From contig NZ_CP151650.1 of assembly GCF_038397775.1 (NCBI RefSeq), forward strand, positions 4,340,001 to 4,404,000: DNA of 64,000 bases, given 5' to 3'. Origin of the DNA: Pseudomonas sp. RC10 (GTDB lineage Bacteria; Pseudomonadota; Gammaproteobacteria; Pseudomonadales; Pseudomonadaceae). A program made the translations under genes and the position numbers. Under the pieces are notes generated by a model that had not been told where the DNA came from, ran no database searches, and saw nothing but the letters and a program-made list of their open reading frames with translations. Every line of letters begins with the position of its first letter. Within the stretch, counting starts at the first letter, position 1. This document shows, one piece after another, positions 19,773-28,303 of the stretch.

Positions 19773-21692
19773 TCACTCGTCAAGCTCGGCCCAGCGCTCG
19801 ACCAACCCGTCCAGTTCCTTGTTCAGTTGCTCCAGGGACGCCAGCACTTTGGCCGTTTCGGCAGCCGGACGCTGGTAGAAGCCCGGATGGGCAATCTCGG
19901 CTTCAACGGCAGCAATCTGCTGCTCTTTGGCGTCGATCTCGCCCGGCAACGCTTCCAGCTCACGCTGCAGTTTGTAGCTGAGCTTTTTCTTCGTGGCGGG
20001 GGCGGCTTCCTGCACAGGTGCGGGGGCTGCAACCGGCTCGACGATGGCCGAATTCAGGTCGGCTTTGCCGGACTTGCTTTCCGTCACGCCCAAGAGACGC
20101 GGCGAACCGCCCTGACGCAGCCAGTCCTGATAGCCACCGACGAACTCGCGAACCTTGCCCTCGCCTTCGAAGACCAGCGTGCTGGTGACCACGTTGTCGA
20201 GGAATGCCCGGTCGTGGCTGACCATCAGCACAGTGCCTTTGAAGGTCAGCAGCACTTCTTCCAGCAGTTCGAGGGTCTCGACGTCCAGGTCGTTGGTCGG
20301 TTCGTCGAGCACCAGCAGGTTGGCGGGTTTGCTGAACAGCTTGGCGAGCAGCAAACGCGCGCGCTCGCCCCCGGACAGCGCCTTGACCGGCGTGCGAGCA
20401 CGCTGAGGGCTGAACAGGAAATCGCCGAGATAGCTGAGGACGTGGCGGCTTTGGCCGTCGATGTCGATGAAGTCGCGGCCTTCCGCAACGTTGTCGACCA
20501 CGGTTTTTTCCAGGTCGAGCTGGTGACGCAGCTGGTCGAAGTAGGCGACCTCCAGGTTTGTCCCCACATCCACCGAACCGCTGGTGGGCTGGAGATTGTC
20601 GAGCATCAGCTTGAGCAGCGTGGTCTTGCCGGTGCCGTTGGCGCCGAGCAGACCAATGCGGTCTTCACGCTGCAGGACCATGGAGAAGTCCTTGATCAGC
20701 ATCGGGCCACCGGGGTGGGCGAAGCTGACGTTGTCCAGCACCATGACCTGCTTGCCGGATTTCTCGGCGGTGTCCAGCTGGATGTTGGCCTTGCCGGTGC
20801 GGTCGCGACGCTCGCTGCGTTCGACGCGCAGGGCCTTCAAGGCACGCACACGGCCTTCGTTACGGGTACGACGGGCCTTGATGCCTTGACGAATCCACAC
20901 CTCTTCCTGAGCGAGGCGCTTGTCAAACAGCGCGTTGGCGGTCTCTTCGGCAGCCAGGGCGGCTTCCTTGTGCACAAGGAAGCTAGCGTAGTCGCCGTTC
21001 CAGTCGATCAGGCCGCCACGGTCCAGCTCCAGAATGCGAGTGGCGAGGTTTTGCAGGAAAGAACGGTCGTGCGTGATGAACAGCACGGCGCCCTGGAATT
21101 CCTTCAGCGCTTCTTCGAGCCAGGCAATCGCACCGATGTCCAGGTGGTTAGTGGGTTCGTCGAGCAGCAGCAGATCGGGCTCGGACACCAACGCCTGGGC
21201 GAGCAACACACGACGACGCCAGCCACCGGAGAGTTCGGCGAGGGTCTTGTCGGCGGGCAGTTGCAGGCGGCTGAGTGTGCTGTCGACCAGTTGCTGCAGG
21301 CGCCAGCCGTCACGGGCTTCAAGGTCCGACTGCACGTGCATCAGCTTGTCGAGGTCTTCGGCGGTGACGATGTTCTGGCTGAGGTGGTGGTATTCGGCGA
21401 GCAAGGCACCCACACCATCGAGGCCTTCCGCCACGACGTCGAATACGGTGCGGCCGTCGGCCACGGGCAGTTCCTGAGGCAACTCGCCGATTTTCAGCCC
21501 CGGCGCACGCCAGACGCTGCCGTCATCGGGCAATTGCACGCCCTTGACCAGCTTCAACATGCTGGATTTACCGGTGCCATTGCGACCGATGATGCAGACC
21601 CGCTCTCCACGGGCGATCTGCCAGGACACCTTGTCCAACAACGGCATGGCGCCGAACGCAAGGGACACATCGCTGAATTTGAGCAGGGTCAT
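19773..21692 (-). CDS. ABC-F family ATPase (Uup/YheS-type)
   Basis: A 639-residue soluble protein with two ABC domains and no membrane part. Domain 1 has IIGRNGTGKSSM (Walker A), LSGGWRRRVLLAQAL (signature) and LLLDEPTNHLDI (Walker B). Domain 2 has LLGANGTGKTTLL, LSGGERARLLLAKL and LVLDEPTNDLDV. A charged linker with RRTRNEGRVRALKALR lies between, as in ABC-F proteins, and a C-terminal coiled coil (about 560-639) is present. ABC-F proteins act on ribosomes; Uup also affects precise transposon excision. The ATG at 21692 (MTLLKFSDVSLAFG) is the family start. The PA3019 neighbourhood supports a Uup-type assignment. Confidence 0.93.
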   Translation of the reverse strand: MTLLKFSDVSLAFGAMPLLDKVSWQIARGERVCIIGRNGTGKSSMLKLVKGVQLPDDGSVWRAPGLKIGELPQELPVADGRTVFDVVAEGLDGVGALLAEYHHLSQNIVTAEDLDKLMHVQSDLEARDGWRLQQLVDSTLSRLQLPADKTLAELSGGWRRRVLLAQALVSEPDLLLLDEPTNHLDIGAIAWLEEALKEFQGAVLFITHDRSFLQNLATRILELDRGGLIDWNGDYASFLVHKEAALAAEETANALFDKRLAQEEVWIRQGIKARRTRNEGRVRALKALRVERSERRDRTGKANIQLDTAEKSGKQVMVLDNVSFAHPGGPMLIKDFSMVLQREDRIGLLGANGTGKTTLLKLMLDNLQPTSGSVDVGTNLEVAYFDQLRHQLDLEKTVVDNVAEGRDFIDIDGQSRHVLSYLGDFLFSPQRARTPVKALSGGERARLLLAKLFSKPANLLVLDEPTNDLDVETLELLEEVLLTFKGTVLMVSHDRAFLDNVVTSTLVFEGEGKVREFVGGYQDWLRQGGSPRLLGVTESKSGKADLNSAIVEPVAAPAPVQEAAPATKKKLSYKLQRELEALPGEIDAKEQQIAAVEAEIAHPGFYQRPAAETAKVLASLEQLNKELDGLVERWAELDE

Positions 21693-21790
21693 GAGCTTCT
21701 CCAAAAACCGGGGGCGCATTCTACCTGAGATGGCGAGGGGATTGGGCGGGATTCGATGATGGGGTGGGAATTGGTTTTCAATCGTTATTT

Positions 21791-21994
21791 TGATGCCCTC
21801 CGGGCCTTTCGCGAGCAAGCTCACTCCTACATTTGCTTAAACGTGCCATGGCCTGATGGACCGAGTTGGGAGCCTTTGGGTTAACGGGATATTGATCTGG
21901 AACACCAAAGGCTCACAACGCGGTCCAACAGAATGCGGCGCGTTGCAAAAAATGTAGGAGTGAGCTTGCTCGCGATCAGGCCCGAAGGGCATCA
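21791..21994. repeat. REPIN-like nested palindrome (about 204 nt)
   Basis: Outer arms 21791-21834 and 21950-21994 are inverted REP sequences (GATGCCCTCCGGGCC plus CGCGAGCAAGCTCACTCC, and the reverse). Inside, 21858-21879 and 21905-21926 form a second 22-nt inverted pair with only two mismatches. The intervening segments are also partly complementary, so the whole element can fold into one long hairpin. It lies between the ABC-F and lytic transglycosylase genes. Confidence 0.85.
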
Positions 21995-22134
21995 GAGTAA
22001 GAATCCCAAGCGAGCCCCTTAAACTACAACCATTTGTTTCCATCCCCTCACCCCCACCACCTTCGCGCTTCAACCCACGCGGTCAACAGGCTAAGCTAGC
22101 GGCACTTTTCACGGTTCATCTGCACGGAAGTCTC

Positions 22135-24063
22135 ATGCGCAGTCGTTTGTTCAGCCTTTTGTCCTGCCTGCTTCTGTCGGCCACCGCCGCCCAGTCCGTC
22201 CAAGCGGTCGATATCACCACCCAACGTCAATATTACGATCAGGCCAAACGCGCGCTGGCCAAAGGCGATGCCGGGCCGTATCGCATGTACGGCGCGGCCC
22301 TGGCGGATTATCCCCTCGAGCCGTACCTCGCCTACGACGAACTCACGGCCCGCCTCAACACCGCGAGCAACGACGAGGTCGAGCGTTTCCTGGCCGAGCA
22401 TGGCGACCTGCCACAGGCCAACTTCATGAAGCTGCGCTGGCTTCGACTGCTCGCCTCGCGGGGTGACTGGCAACCGTTCGTCAAATATTACGACCCCAAG
22501 CTCAATTTCACCGAGCTGGACTGCCTGTACGGCTCCTACCAGCTCAGCCACAACATGCGCTCTGAAGGCTACGCCAACGCCGAAAAGCTCTGGATGACCG
22601 GTAAGACGCTCCCGACAGCGTGCGACACGTTCTTCACCCAATGGGCCGTCGAAGGCCAGTTGACCGAACAGAAACGCTGGCAGCGCGCCAAACTGGCCGC
22701 GCAAACGCGTAACTATTCATTGGCCAACCAGTTGGTCAACAGCATGACCACCCTCGCTCCTCAGGGTCGTTTGCTGATCGCCGTGGCGCAGAAACCGGAA
22801 ATGGTGAACAACCAGGGCCAGTTCATGCCGGCCGATGAAGCCATGTCCGACGTGGTCGGCCTGGGCCTGCGCCGCTTGGCAAAACAGGACCCGCAGCGGG
22901 CCATGGAATTGCTCGACAGCTATTCGCCCATGCTGCGCTTTTCTCACGAAGAACAGGTGCAGATCGCCAAGGAAATCGGCCTGACCCTCGCCCGCAGCTA
23001 CGACGATCGCGCCCTCCCGCTGATGACCAAGTACGACCCGGACCTGCGTGACGACACCGTCACCGAATGGCGCCTGCGCCTGTTGCTGCGTTTGGGCCGC
23101 TGGAATGACGCCTACGAGCTGACCCGCCGTCTGCCGCAGGACTTGGCGACCACCAATCGCTGGCGTTACTGGCAGGCCCGTTCGCTGGAGCTGTCCCAGC
23201 CGAACAGTCCGTTGTTGCCAGCCATGTACAAAGCCGTGGCGAAGGAGCGGGATTTCTACGGTTTCCTCGCCGCAGACCGTACCCAGACGCCGTACATGCT
23301 GAACAACAAGCCGCTGCCGCTGACGCAGGCAACCCTGAATAAGGTCCGCAATACGGCGGGCGTGCGCCGTGCGCTGGAGTTCTACCAGCGTGGGGAAGTC
23401 GTCAACGGACGCCGTGAGTGGTACCACGTGACGCGTCACTTCAGCCGCGACGAGATGGTCGCCCAAGCGAAGCTGGCGTATGACATGGGCTGGTACTTCC
23501 CGGCGATTCGCACCATCAGTCAGGCGCAGTATTGGGATGATCTGGACATCCGCTTCCCGATGGCCCACCGCGACACCCTCGTGCGTGAGGCGCAGGTTCG
23601 GGGCCTGCACGCCAGTTGGGTGTTCGCGATCACCCGTCAGGAAAGCGCGTTCATGGACGATGCTCGCTCCGGCGTTGGCGCCAGTGGCCTGATGCAGCTC
23701 ATGCCTGCCACCGCGAAAGAGACGGCGCGCAAGTTCAGCATTCCGCTGGCCTCCCCCGCCCAGGTGCTGGACCCGGACACGAATATTCAGTTGGGTGCGG
23801 CGTACCTGAGCCAGATTCATGGGCAGTTCAACGGTAACCGGGTGCTGGCGTCGGCGGCCTATAACGCTGGTCCGGGCCGCGTGCGGCAATGGCTGAAAGG
23901 TGCGAATCACTTGGCGTTCGACGTGTGGGTCGAGAGCATTCCGTTCGACGAAACCCGCCAATACGTGCAGAACGTGCTGTCCTATGCGGTGATCTACGGT
24001 CAAAAGCTCAATGCACCGCAGCCCTTGGTGGACTGGCATGAACGGTTTTTTGATGACCTGTGA
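22135..24063 (+). CDS. slt: Soluble lytic murein transglycosylase
   Basis: A 642-residue periplasmic enzyme that cleaves the MurNAc-GlcNAc bond and forms 1,6-anhydroMurNAc. It has a signal peptide (1-24, ending QSVQA) and a long alpha-superhelical U-domain (about 30-460). The C-terminal SLT domain has ITRQESAFMDDARSGVGA, with the catalytic Glu at residue 503, then GLMQLMPATA and ASAAYNAGPGRVRQWL. The length matches Slt70-type enzymes. It feeds the recycling pathway in which NagZ, also in this window, acts. A GGGGGATCAG/CTGATCCTCCC hairpin lies about 20 nt downstream but lacks a T-run. Confidence 0.95.
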   Translation: MRSRLFSLLSCLLLSATAAQSVQAVDITTQRQYYDQAKRALAKGDAGPYRMYGAALADYPLEPYLAYDELTARLNTASNDEVERFLAEHGDLPQANFMKLRWLRLLASRGDWQPFVKYYDPKLNFTELDCLYGSYQLSHNMRSEGYANAEKLWMTGKTLPTACDTFFTQWAVEGQLTEQKRWQRAKLAAQTRNYSLANQLVNSMTTLAPQGRLLIAVAQKPEMVNNQGQFMPADEAMSDVVGLGLRRLAKQDPQRAMELLDSYSPMLRFSHEEQVQIAKEIGLTLARSYDDRALPLMTKYDPDLRDDTVTEWRLRLLLRLGRWNDAYELTRRLPQDLATTNRWRYWQARSLELSQPNSPLLPAMYKAVAKERDFYGFLAADRTQTPYMLNNKPLPLTQATLNKVRNTAGVRRALEFYQRGEVVNGRREWYHVTRHFSRDEMVAQAKLAYDMGWYFPAIRTISQAQYWDDLDIRFPMAHRDTLVREAQVRGLHASWVFAITRQESAFMDDARSGVGASGLMQLMPATAKETARKFSIPLASPAQVLDPDTNIQLGAAYLSQIHGQFNGNRVLASAAYNAGPGRVRQWLKGANHLAFDVWVESIPFDETRQYVQNVLSYAVIYGQKLNAPQPLVDWHERFFDDL

Positions 24064-24184
24064 TGGATAGGGTGTAAGCGGGGGGATCAGGCGTTTCGGC
24101 AGTGACTGATCCTCCCTCCATCACGTCACGGCCCGTGCGACCCCCAACATCGGCGAAGCCCCTCCCGGAGCCAGAGCACCCGTT

Positions 24185-24796
24185 TCAAACCATCGGCAAT
24201 GTTCGAAAAATTTCCAGCGCTTCTGCTTCTGCACTAAACCCTGCCAGCACCGGAAACGCCTCGCCGCTCACTTGATCGCCTACGACCAGCTGAATGAACG
24301 ACCAGCCCACCGTGATACTGATCCCGTCCTGCCCGATATCCATTCCCGCGCTCAACGGCCGCGCCGTCAGTTCCCGTTCAAGCTCACCGCAAGCGGTCTT
24401 CAACTGCCCACTCACTCGCTCCAGCCACGGCCCATGCTGACGCTCCACAGGCCGCAGGTTACGTTCGTAATGAATCTGCACCGCTTTTTCATAGGCCACC
24501 AACGCCAGCCCGGTCAGCCGTAACGTCCGTGTCCGCTCTGCCAGCGTCTCGGGCATCAATCCCTTGCCGGGCCCTTGCAGAAACTCCACGTAGTCCAGAA
24601 TCAGACTCGACTCCATCAACACCTGCCCATCATCGGTGACGAACGTCGGCGCCTTGATCACCGGATTGATCTCGCTGAAACGCGCCATGCCCTGAAACAC
24701 CGACACCGACTCATGCTCGAACGCGATCCCCATCCGTTTGAGGCTGACCGCGACCCGCCGCACATAAGGCGAATCCAGCATTCCGATGAGCTTCAT
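24185..24796 (-). CDS. Glutathione S-transferase family protein
   Basis: A 203-residue GST-like protein. The N-terminal thioredoxin-fold domain (1-80) begins MKLIGMLDSPYVRRVAVSLK, where Ser in DSPYVRR is the usual catalytic-position residue. It includes the cis-Pro region KAPTFVTDDG and the ESSLILDY glutathione-binding motif. The C-terminal part (about 90-203) is helical. The start at 24796 has AGGAGGCAGGGG upstream. The substrate is unknown; it may act in detoxification or as a glutathione-dependent reductase. It is convergent with slt and divergent from eptA. Confidence 0.88.
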   Translation of the reverse strand: MKLIGMLDSPYVRRVAVSLKRMGIAFEHESVSVFQGMARFSEINPVIKAPTFVTDDGQVLMESSLILDYVEFLQGPGKGLMPETLAERTRTLRLTGLALVAYEKAVQIHYERNLRPVERQHGPWLERVSGQLKTACGELERELTARPLSAGMDIGQDGISITVGWSFIQLVVGDQVSGEAFPVLAGFSAEAEALEIFRTLPMV

Positions 24797-24931
24797 CCCC
24801 TGCCTCCTATAAGCCTGCAAGCCAATTGACGGGTTTCGACAACGATCCTTCGCAGGCTAGCTGAAGCGCTCAAGGCCGCAACGTACAGCCTGGGAAAACA
24901 TTTCAGTTCGTAACACGCCGTCTACGCTGTA

Positions 24932-24947
24932 TTCACGAAGTCTTCAC
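24932..24947 (+). promoter_or_regulatory. Direct repeat upstream of eptA, possible response-regulator site
   Basis: TTCAC at 24932-24936 and 24943-24947 with an 11-nt period, one helical turn, as OmpR-type regulators bind. It lies about 140 nt before eptA. The regulator is unknown; PmrA or ColR would be candidates. Confidence 0.35.
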
Positions 24948-25085
24948 AAACGTTCTGAAAAACTCCGCGCGATCCCCGTTATCCATCAACCCGCTTGCCT
25001 GTTCGGCAGGCCTGTCTGACGTGCACGTCGCAGGGATTGCTTGACGTGAAATGCACCCCCAGACCCGCTCCGAGTCGTTCGTCAT

Positions 25086-26729
25086 ATGGAAATACGTTCA
25101 AAACTGCCCGTCGTTACCTCCACCCGCCTGGTCATGCTGTTTTCCCTGTGTCTTGTGGCGTTTTACAACCTCGCCACCTGGCATGCACTGGTCGGTCTGA
25201 CGCAGCTGCAAGGGGTTAAGGTCGTCGCGTTTTATGTCTCTTTCGCGTTTTTCCTGTGGGCGGCGATCACGCTGCTGCTGACGCCGTTCTCCTTCCGGCC
25301 GACGCTCAAGCCGGTGTTGAGTCTGGTGGCGATGTGTTCGGCGGCCGCCGCGTATTTCATGAACACTTACGGCATCACCATCGACACGGTGATGATGCAG
25401 AACGTCCTGGAAACCAACCCGGGTGAAGCCAAGGCGCTGCTCAGCGGCAGGCTCTTCCTTTATCTGGGCCTGCTTGGCGCGTTGCCGATTGCCGTGATCT
25501 GGCTGATCCCGGTGACCTACCGCCGCGTGCTGCCGGGGCTGATCAACAAAGTGCTGGTCTGCGTCGGTTGCGTGCTGGTGATCGCGGCCGCCGTGGGGCC
25601 GTTCTACTCGACCTACGCGCCGATCTTCCGTGACGAAGACAAGCTGACCCACTTCATCAACCCGACCAACTACATCTACGCCATCGGCAAGCTGACCAAG
25701 CAGACCGTGGCGATCAAGGAAACGGTCAAGATCCAGACCGTGGGCACCGACTCGGTCCTCAGTCCAGAAGCGCAAGCGCGGCCCAAGAAAAGCCTGATGA
25801 TTTTCGTCGTCGGCGAAACCGCCCGCGCCGACCATTTCTCGCTCAACGGCTACGCCCGCGACACCAACCCGGAATTGAAGAAGCAGGACATTCTCAACTT
25901 CACCCAGGTGGCGTCCTGCGGCACGTCCACGGCAGTCTCGGTGCCGTGCATGTTCTCCAAATTCCCGCGTAGCGATTACAGCGACAAGAAAGGCAAGACC
26001 TATGAGGGCCTGCTGGACATGCTGCAACGGGCGGGTCTGAAGGTGGTGTGGCTGGACAACAACAGCGATTGCAAAGGCACCTGCCTGCGCGTGCCCCACA
26101 GCGACATTCCGAAAAACCAGCCCAGCCCCTTCTGCGACGGCCAGAACTGCCTGGATGAATCGCTGCTGGTGGGCTTGCAGGCGTACATCGACTCGCTCAA
26201 GGACAACGCGATCATCGTCCTGCATTCCGACGGCAGCCATGGCCCGGAATACTATGACCGCTACCCGAAATCCCTGGAGCGCTTCACGCCGGTCTGCCAC
26301 ACCAACCAACTGGGCAGTTGCACTTCGGACGAGCTGAAGAACGTGTACGACAACACGATTCTCTACACCGACCACTTCCTGTCGCAGACCATCGAGCTCC
26401 TCAAGCGCAATCAGGACAAGGTCGACACGTCGATGATCTACGTCTCGGACCACGGCGAGTCTCTGGGCGAAAACGGCATCTACCTCCATGCCGCCCCTTA
26501 CGCCATCGCCCCGAGCGCGCAGACCCATGTACCGATGGTCATGTGGTTCGGCAACGCCACACTGGAAGACGCGGGCGTCGATCGCAGCTGCCTCGCCGCC
26601 AAGCAGAACCAGCCCGACCTGAGCCATGACTACATGTTTCATTCGGTGCTAGGCTTGCTCGGCGTCAACACCACCGAATACCAGCCGGCTCTGGATATAT
26701 TCCACAGCTGCAAACACAGCAAAGGATGA
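25086..26729 (+). CDS. eptA: Phosphoethanolamine-lipid A transferase
   Basis: A 547-residue inner-membrane enzyme. Five membrane helices lie in about 1-175 (around 12-32, 45-67, 75-92, 120-143, 154-172). A periplasmic sulfatase-like domain follows, with VVGETARADH (metal-ligand Glu, about 244), SCGTSTAVSVPCMFS (catalytic Thr at about 280), the conserved Cys pairs CKGTCLRVPH and CDGQNCLD, and VSDHGESLGENG (Asp/His metal ligands). It adds phosphoethanolamine to lipid A phosphates, lowering the negative charge and the susceptibility to cationic peptides. It is followed after 6 nt by an AraC-type regulator; no PmrAB-like pair is nearby. Confidence 0.93.
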   Translation: MEIRSKLPVVTSTRLVMLFSLCLVAFYNLATWHALVGLTQLQGVKVVAFYVSFAFFLWAAITLLLTPFSFRPTLKPVLSLVAMCSAAAAYFMNTYGITIDTVMMQNVLETNPGEAKALLSGRLFLYLGLLGALPIAVIWLIPVTYRRVLPGLINKVLVCVGCVLVIAAAVGPFYSTYAPIFRDEDKLTHFINPTNYIYAIGKLTKQTVAIKETVKIQTVGTDSVLSPEAQARPKKSLMIFVVGETARADHFSLNGYARDTNPELKKQDILNFTQVASCGTSTAVSVPCMFSKFPRSDYSDKKGKTYEGLLDMLQRAGLKVVWLDNNSDCKGTCLRVPHSDIPKNQPSPFCDGQNCLDESLLVGLQAYIDSLKDNAIIVLHSDGSHGPEYYDRYPKSLERFTPVCHTNQLGSCTSDELKNVYDNTILYTDHFLSQTIELLKRNQDKVDTSMIYVSDHGESLGENGIYLHAAPYAIAPSAQTHVPMVMWFGNATLEDAGVDRSCLAAKQNQPDLSHDYMFHSVLGLLGVNTTEYQPALDIFHSCKHSKG

Positions 26730-26735
26730 CCTGAC

Positions 26736-27560
26736 ATGCCCCTCCAGAACCCGGTAAGCCCCTCAGCGACTCCGGTGTTCTGGCGGGACGCGCAATTGCC
26801 ATTCATCGAAGCCCGCTCCATCGCCGATGGCCGTAAGGTCTGCTATTCGCGGCACTCCCATGATGTGTTTTCCATCGGCGCGATCACCTCCGGACAGAGC
26901 ACGTACCTGCACGAAAAAACCCACCAGACCATCAGCACCGGCACCGTTGTGTTGATGAACCCCGGCGACGTCCACGCCTGTAACCCGATCGACGACCAAC
27001 CTTGGTCGTACATCATGTTTTACGTCGATGCGCCGTGGTTGGGCCGGGTGCAGCAGGCGTGCGGGGTCGAGGGGTTTCGGGCGATTCCGGCCATTTCCAG
27101 TGTTGATTCCGTGCTGTTCACCGGGTTACTGGAATTGCACCGGACCTTGATCGACCCGACGCTGGACTCGCTGGAGAAACACGAAGCCGCGGTCGCGTTT
27201 TTCACCCTGATGCAACAGCGGCTCGGAGGCGTGAACGCGCCGCTGAAGAAGGTCAATCTGAGGGTCGAGCGCGCGGCGCGGTACATCAATCAGCACTTTC
27301 TGCGGGCGATCCGGCTGGAGGAAATCTGCCGGGCGGCGAACCTGTCAGAGGCCTATCTGATTCGCGCCTTCGAGCAGCATTACCACATGACGCCTCACGC
27401 CTATCTGATCAACCGCCGCGTCCAGCACGCCCAGGCGCAGTTGCGTCAGGGCGACACCCTGGCCGACATCGCCCAGCAGAGTGGCTTTTCCGATCAGGCG
27501 CATTTTCAGCGGGTGTTCAAGAAACATCTCGCGGCGACCCCCGGCCAGTACCGCCAGTGA
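26736..27560 (+). CDS. AraC-family transcriptional regulator
   Basis: A 274-residue AraC regulator. An N-terminal cupin-like ligand domain (about 20-130; SRHSHDVFSIGAITSGQ, MNPGDVHACNP) is followed by a C-terminal double helix-turn-helix (about 180-272; IRLEEICRAANLSEAYLIRAFEQ and LADIAQQSGFSDQAHFQRVFKKH). The type is commonly paired with LysE exporters, and a LysE gene converges with it, the two stops abutting. It starts 6 nt after eptA with GATGACCTGAC between, so it may be cotranscribed with eptA. The effector is unknown. Confidence 0.92.
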   Translation: MPLQNPVSPSATPVFWRDAQLPFIEARSIADGRKVCYSRHSHDVFSIGAITSGQSTYLHEKTHQTISTGTVVLMNPGDVHACNPIDDQPWSYIMFYVDAPWLGRVQQACGVEGFRAIPAISSVDSVLFTGLLELHRTLIDPTLDSLEKHEAAVAFFTLMQQRLGGVNAPLKKVNLRVERAARYINQHFLRAIRLEEICRAANLSEAYLIRAFEQHYHMTPHAYLINRRVQHAQAQLRQGDTLADIAQQSGFSDQAHFQRVFKKHLAATPGQYRQ

Positions 27561-28148
27561 TCAGACGTACAGCAGCGACAATGCACACCCGGCCAACAGC
27601 GCCGACATGCTGCGATTGAACAGGCGAATCCGTCGGGGGCTGCGCAGCCAAGGGCCGAGAAACGCCCCGGCGTAGGCCCAGCAGCCGACCGACAGATAGC
27701 ACACCACGAAGTAGATCAGCGCAAACAGCCCGATCAGTCGCGCCTCGCCGTCCGCCACGAACGCCCCCATTCCCGCCACTGCCGCGAGCCAGGCCTTGGG
27801 GTTGAGCCATTGCATCGCAGCGCCGTGCCAGAACGACGGCGCGTGGGTGGGTTTGTCGAGGTGCAGGCGGCCATCGTCCATTGCCAGTTTCCAGGCGAGG
27901 TAGATCAGAAACGCCATCCCGGCCCAACGGATCAAATCGGTCAGCACGGGGTATTGGCGAAGCACTTCGTGCAGGCCAAACCCGGTGAAAATCAACAGCA
28001 CGACAAAGCCCACCGTTGCACCCAGCACATGCCGCAGACTCGCCCCCAAACCGAACTGGGCCCCGGAACTCAGCGCCACCACGTTCACGGGCCCAGGAGA
28101 AATTGACGCCGCAAGGGCGAACGCCGCCATGGAAATCATCAGGTTCAT
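27561..28148 (-). CDS. LysE/RhtB-family amino acid exporter
   Basis: A 195-residue membrane protein with about six hydrophobic segments. The family N-terminus is visible: AASISPGPVNVVALSSGAQFG carries the SPGP motif, and LVLGATVGF-like HVLGATVGFVVLL follows. WLNPKAWLAAVAGMGAF contains the conserved NPKA motif. Such carriers export amino acids or metabolites by proton antiport. The ATG at 28148 (MNLMISMAAF) is the family start. The stop abuts that of the AraC regulator, which is a plausible controller. Confidence 0.92.
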   Translation of the reverse strand: MNLMISMAAFALAASISPGPVNVVALSSGAQFGLGASLRHVLGATVGFVVLLIFTGFGLHEVLRQYPVLTDLIRWAGMAFLIYLAWKLAMDDGRLHLDKPTHAPSFWHGAAMQWLNPKAWLAAVAGMGAFVADGEARLIGLFALIYFVVCYLSVGCWAYAGAFLGPWLRSPRRIRLFNRSMSALLAGCALSLLYV

Positions 28149-28303
28149 TACCGCCCTTCTCCGTTCAATGAATGAGCGCAGACAGTAACGGGTGGGGTTG
28201 GGGGCGGTATTGAAGAAAACTGACCAGTGCCTGCCATGCTCACCCGTGTGAGGTCCGGCTCCCACGGCCTTCAGCCAGAATCAAACGCGCGGGTCTACTG
28301 CGG

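Noticed and set aside
19827..21728. 633-codon plus-strand open frame antisense to the ABC-F gene
   Set aside because: The minus strand encodes both Walker motifs and signatures; the plus frame is low-complexity His/Gln-rich.
21791..21994. Possible CRISPR or insertion sequence because of repeated arms
   Set aside because: Repeats are inverted REP arms, not regularly spaced direct repeats, and no transposase or cas gene is near.
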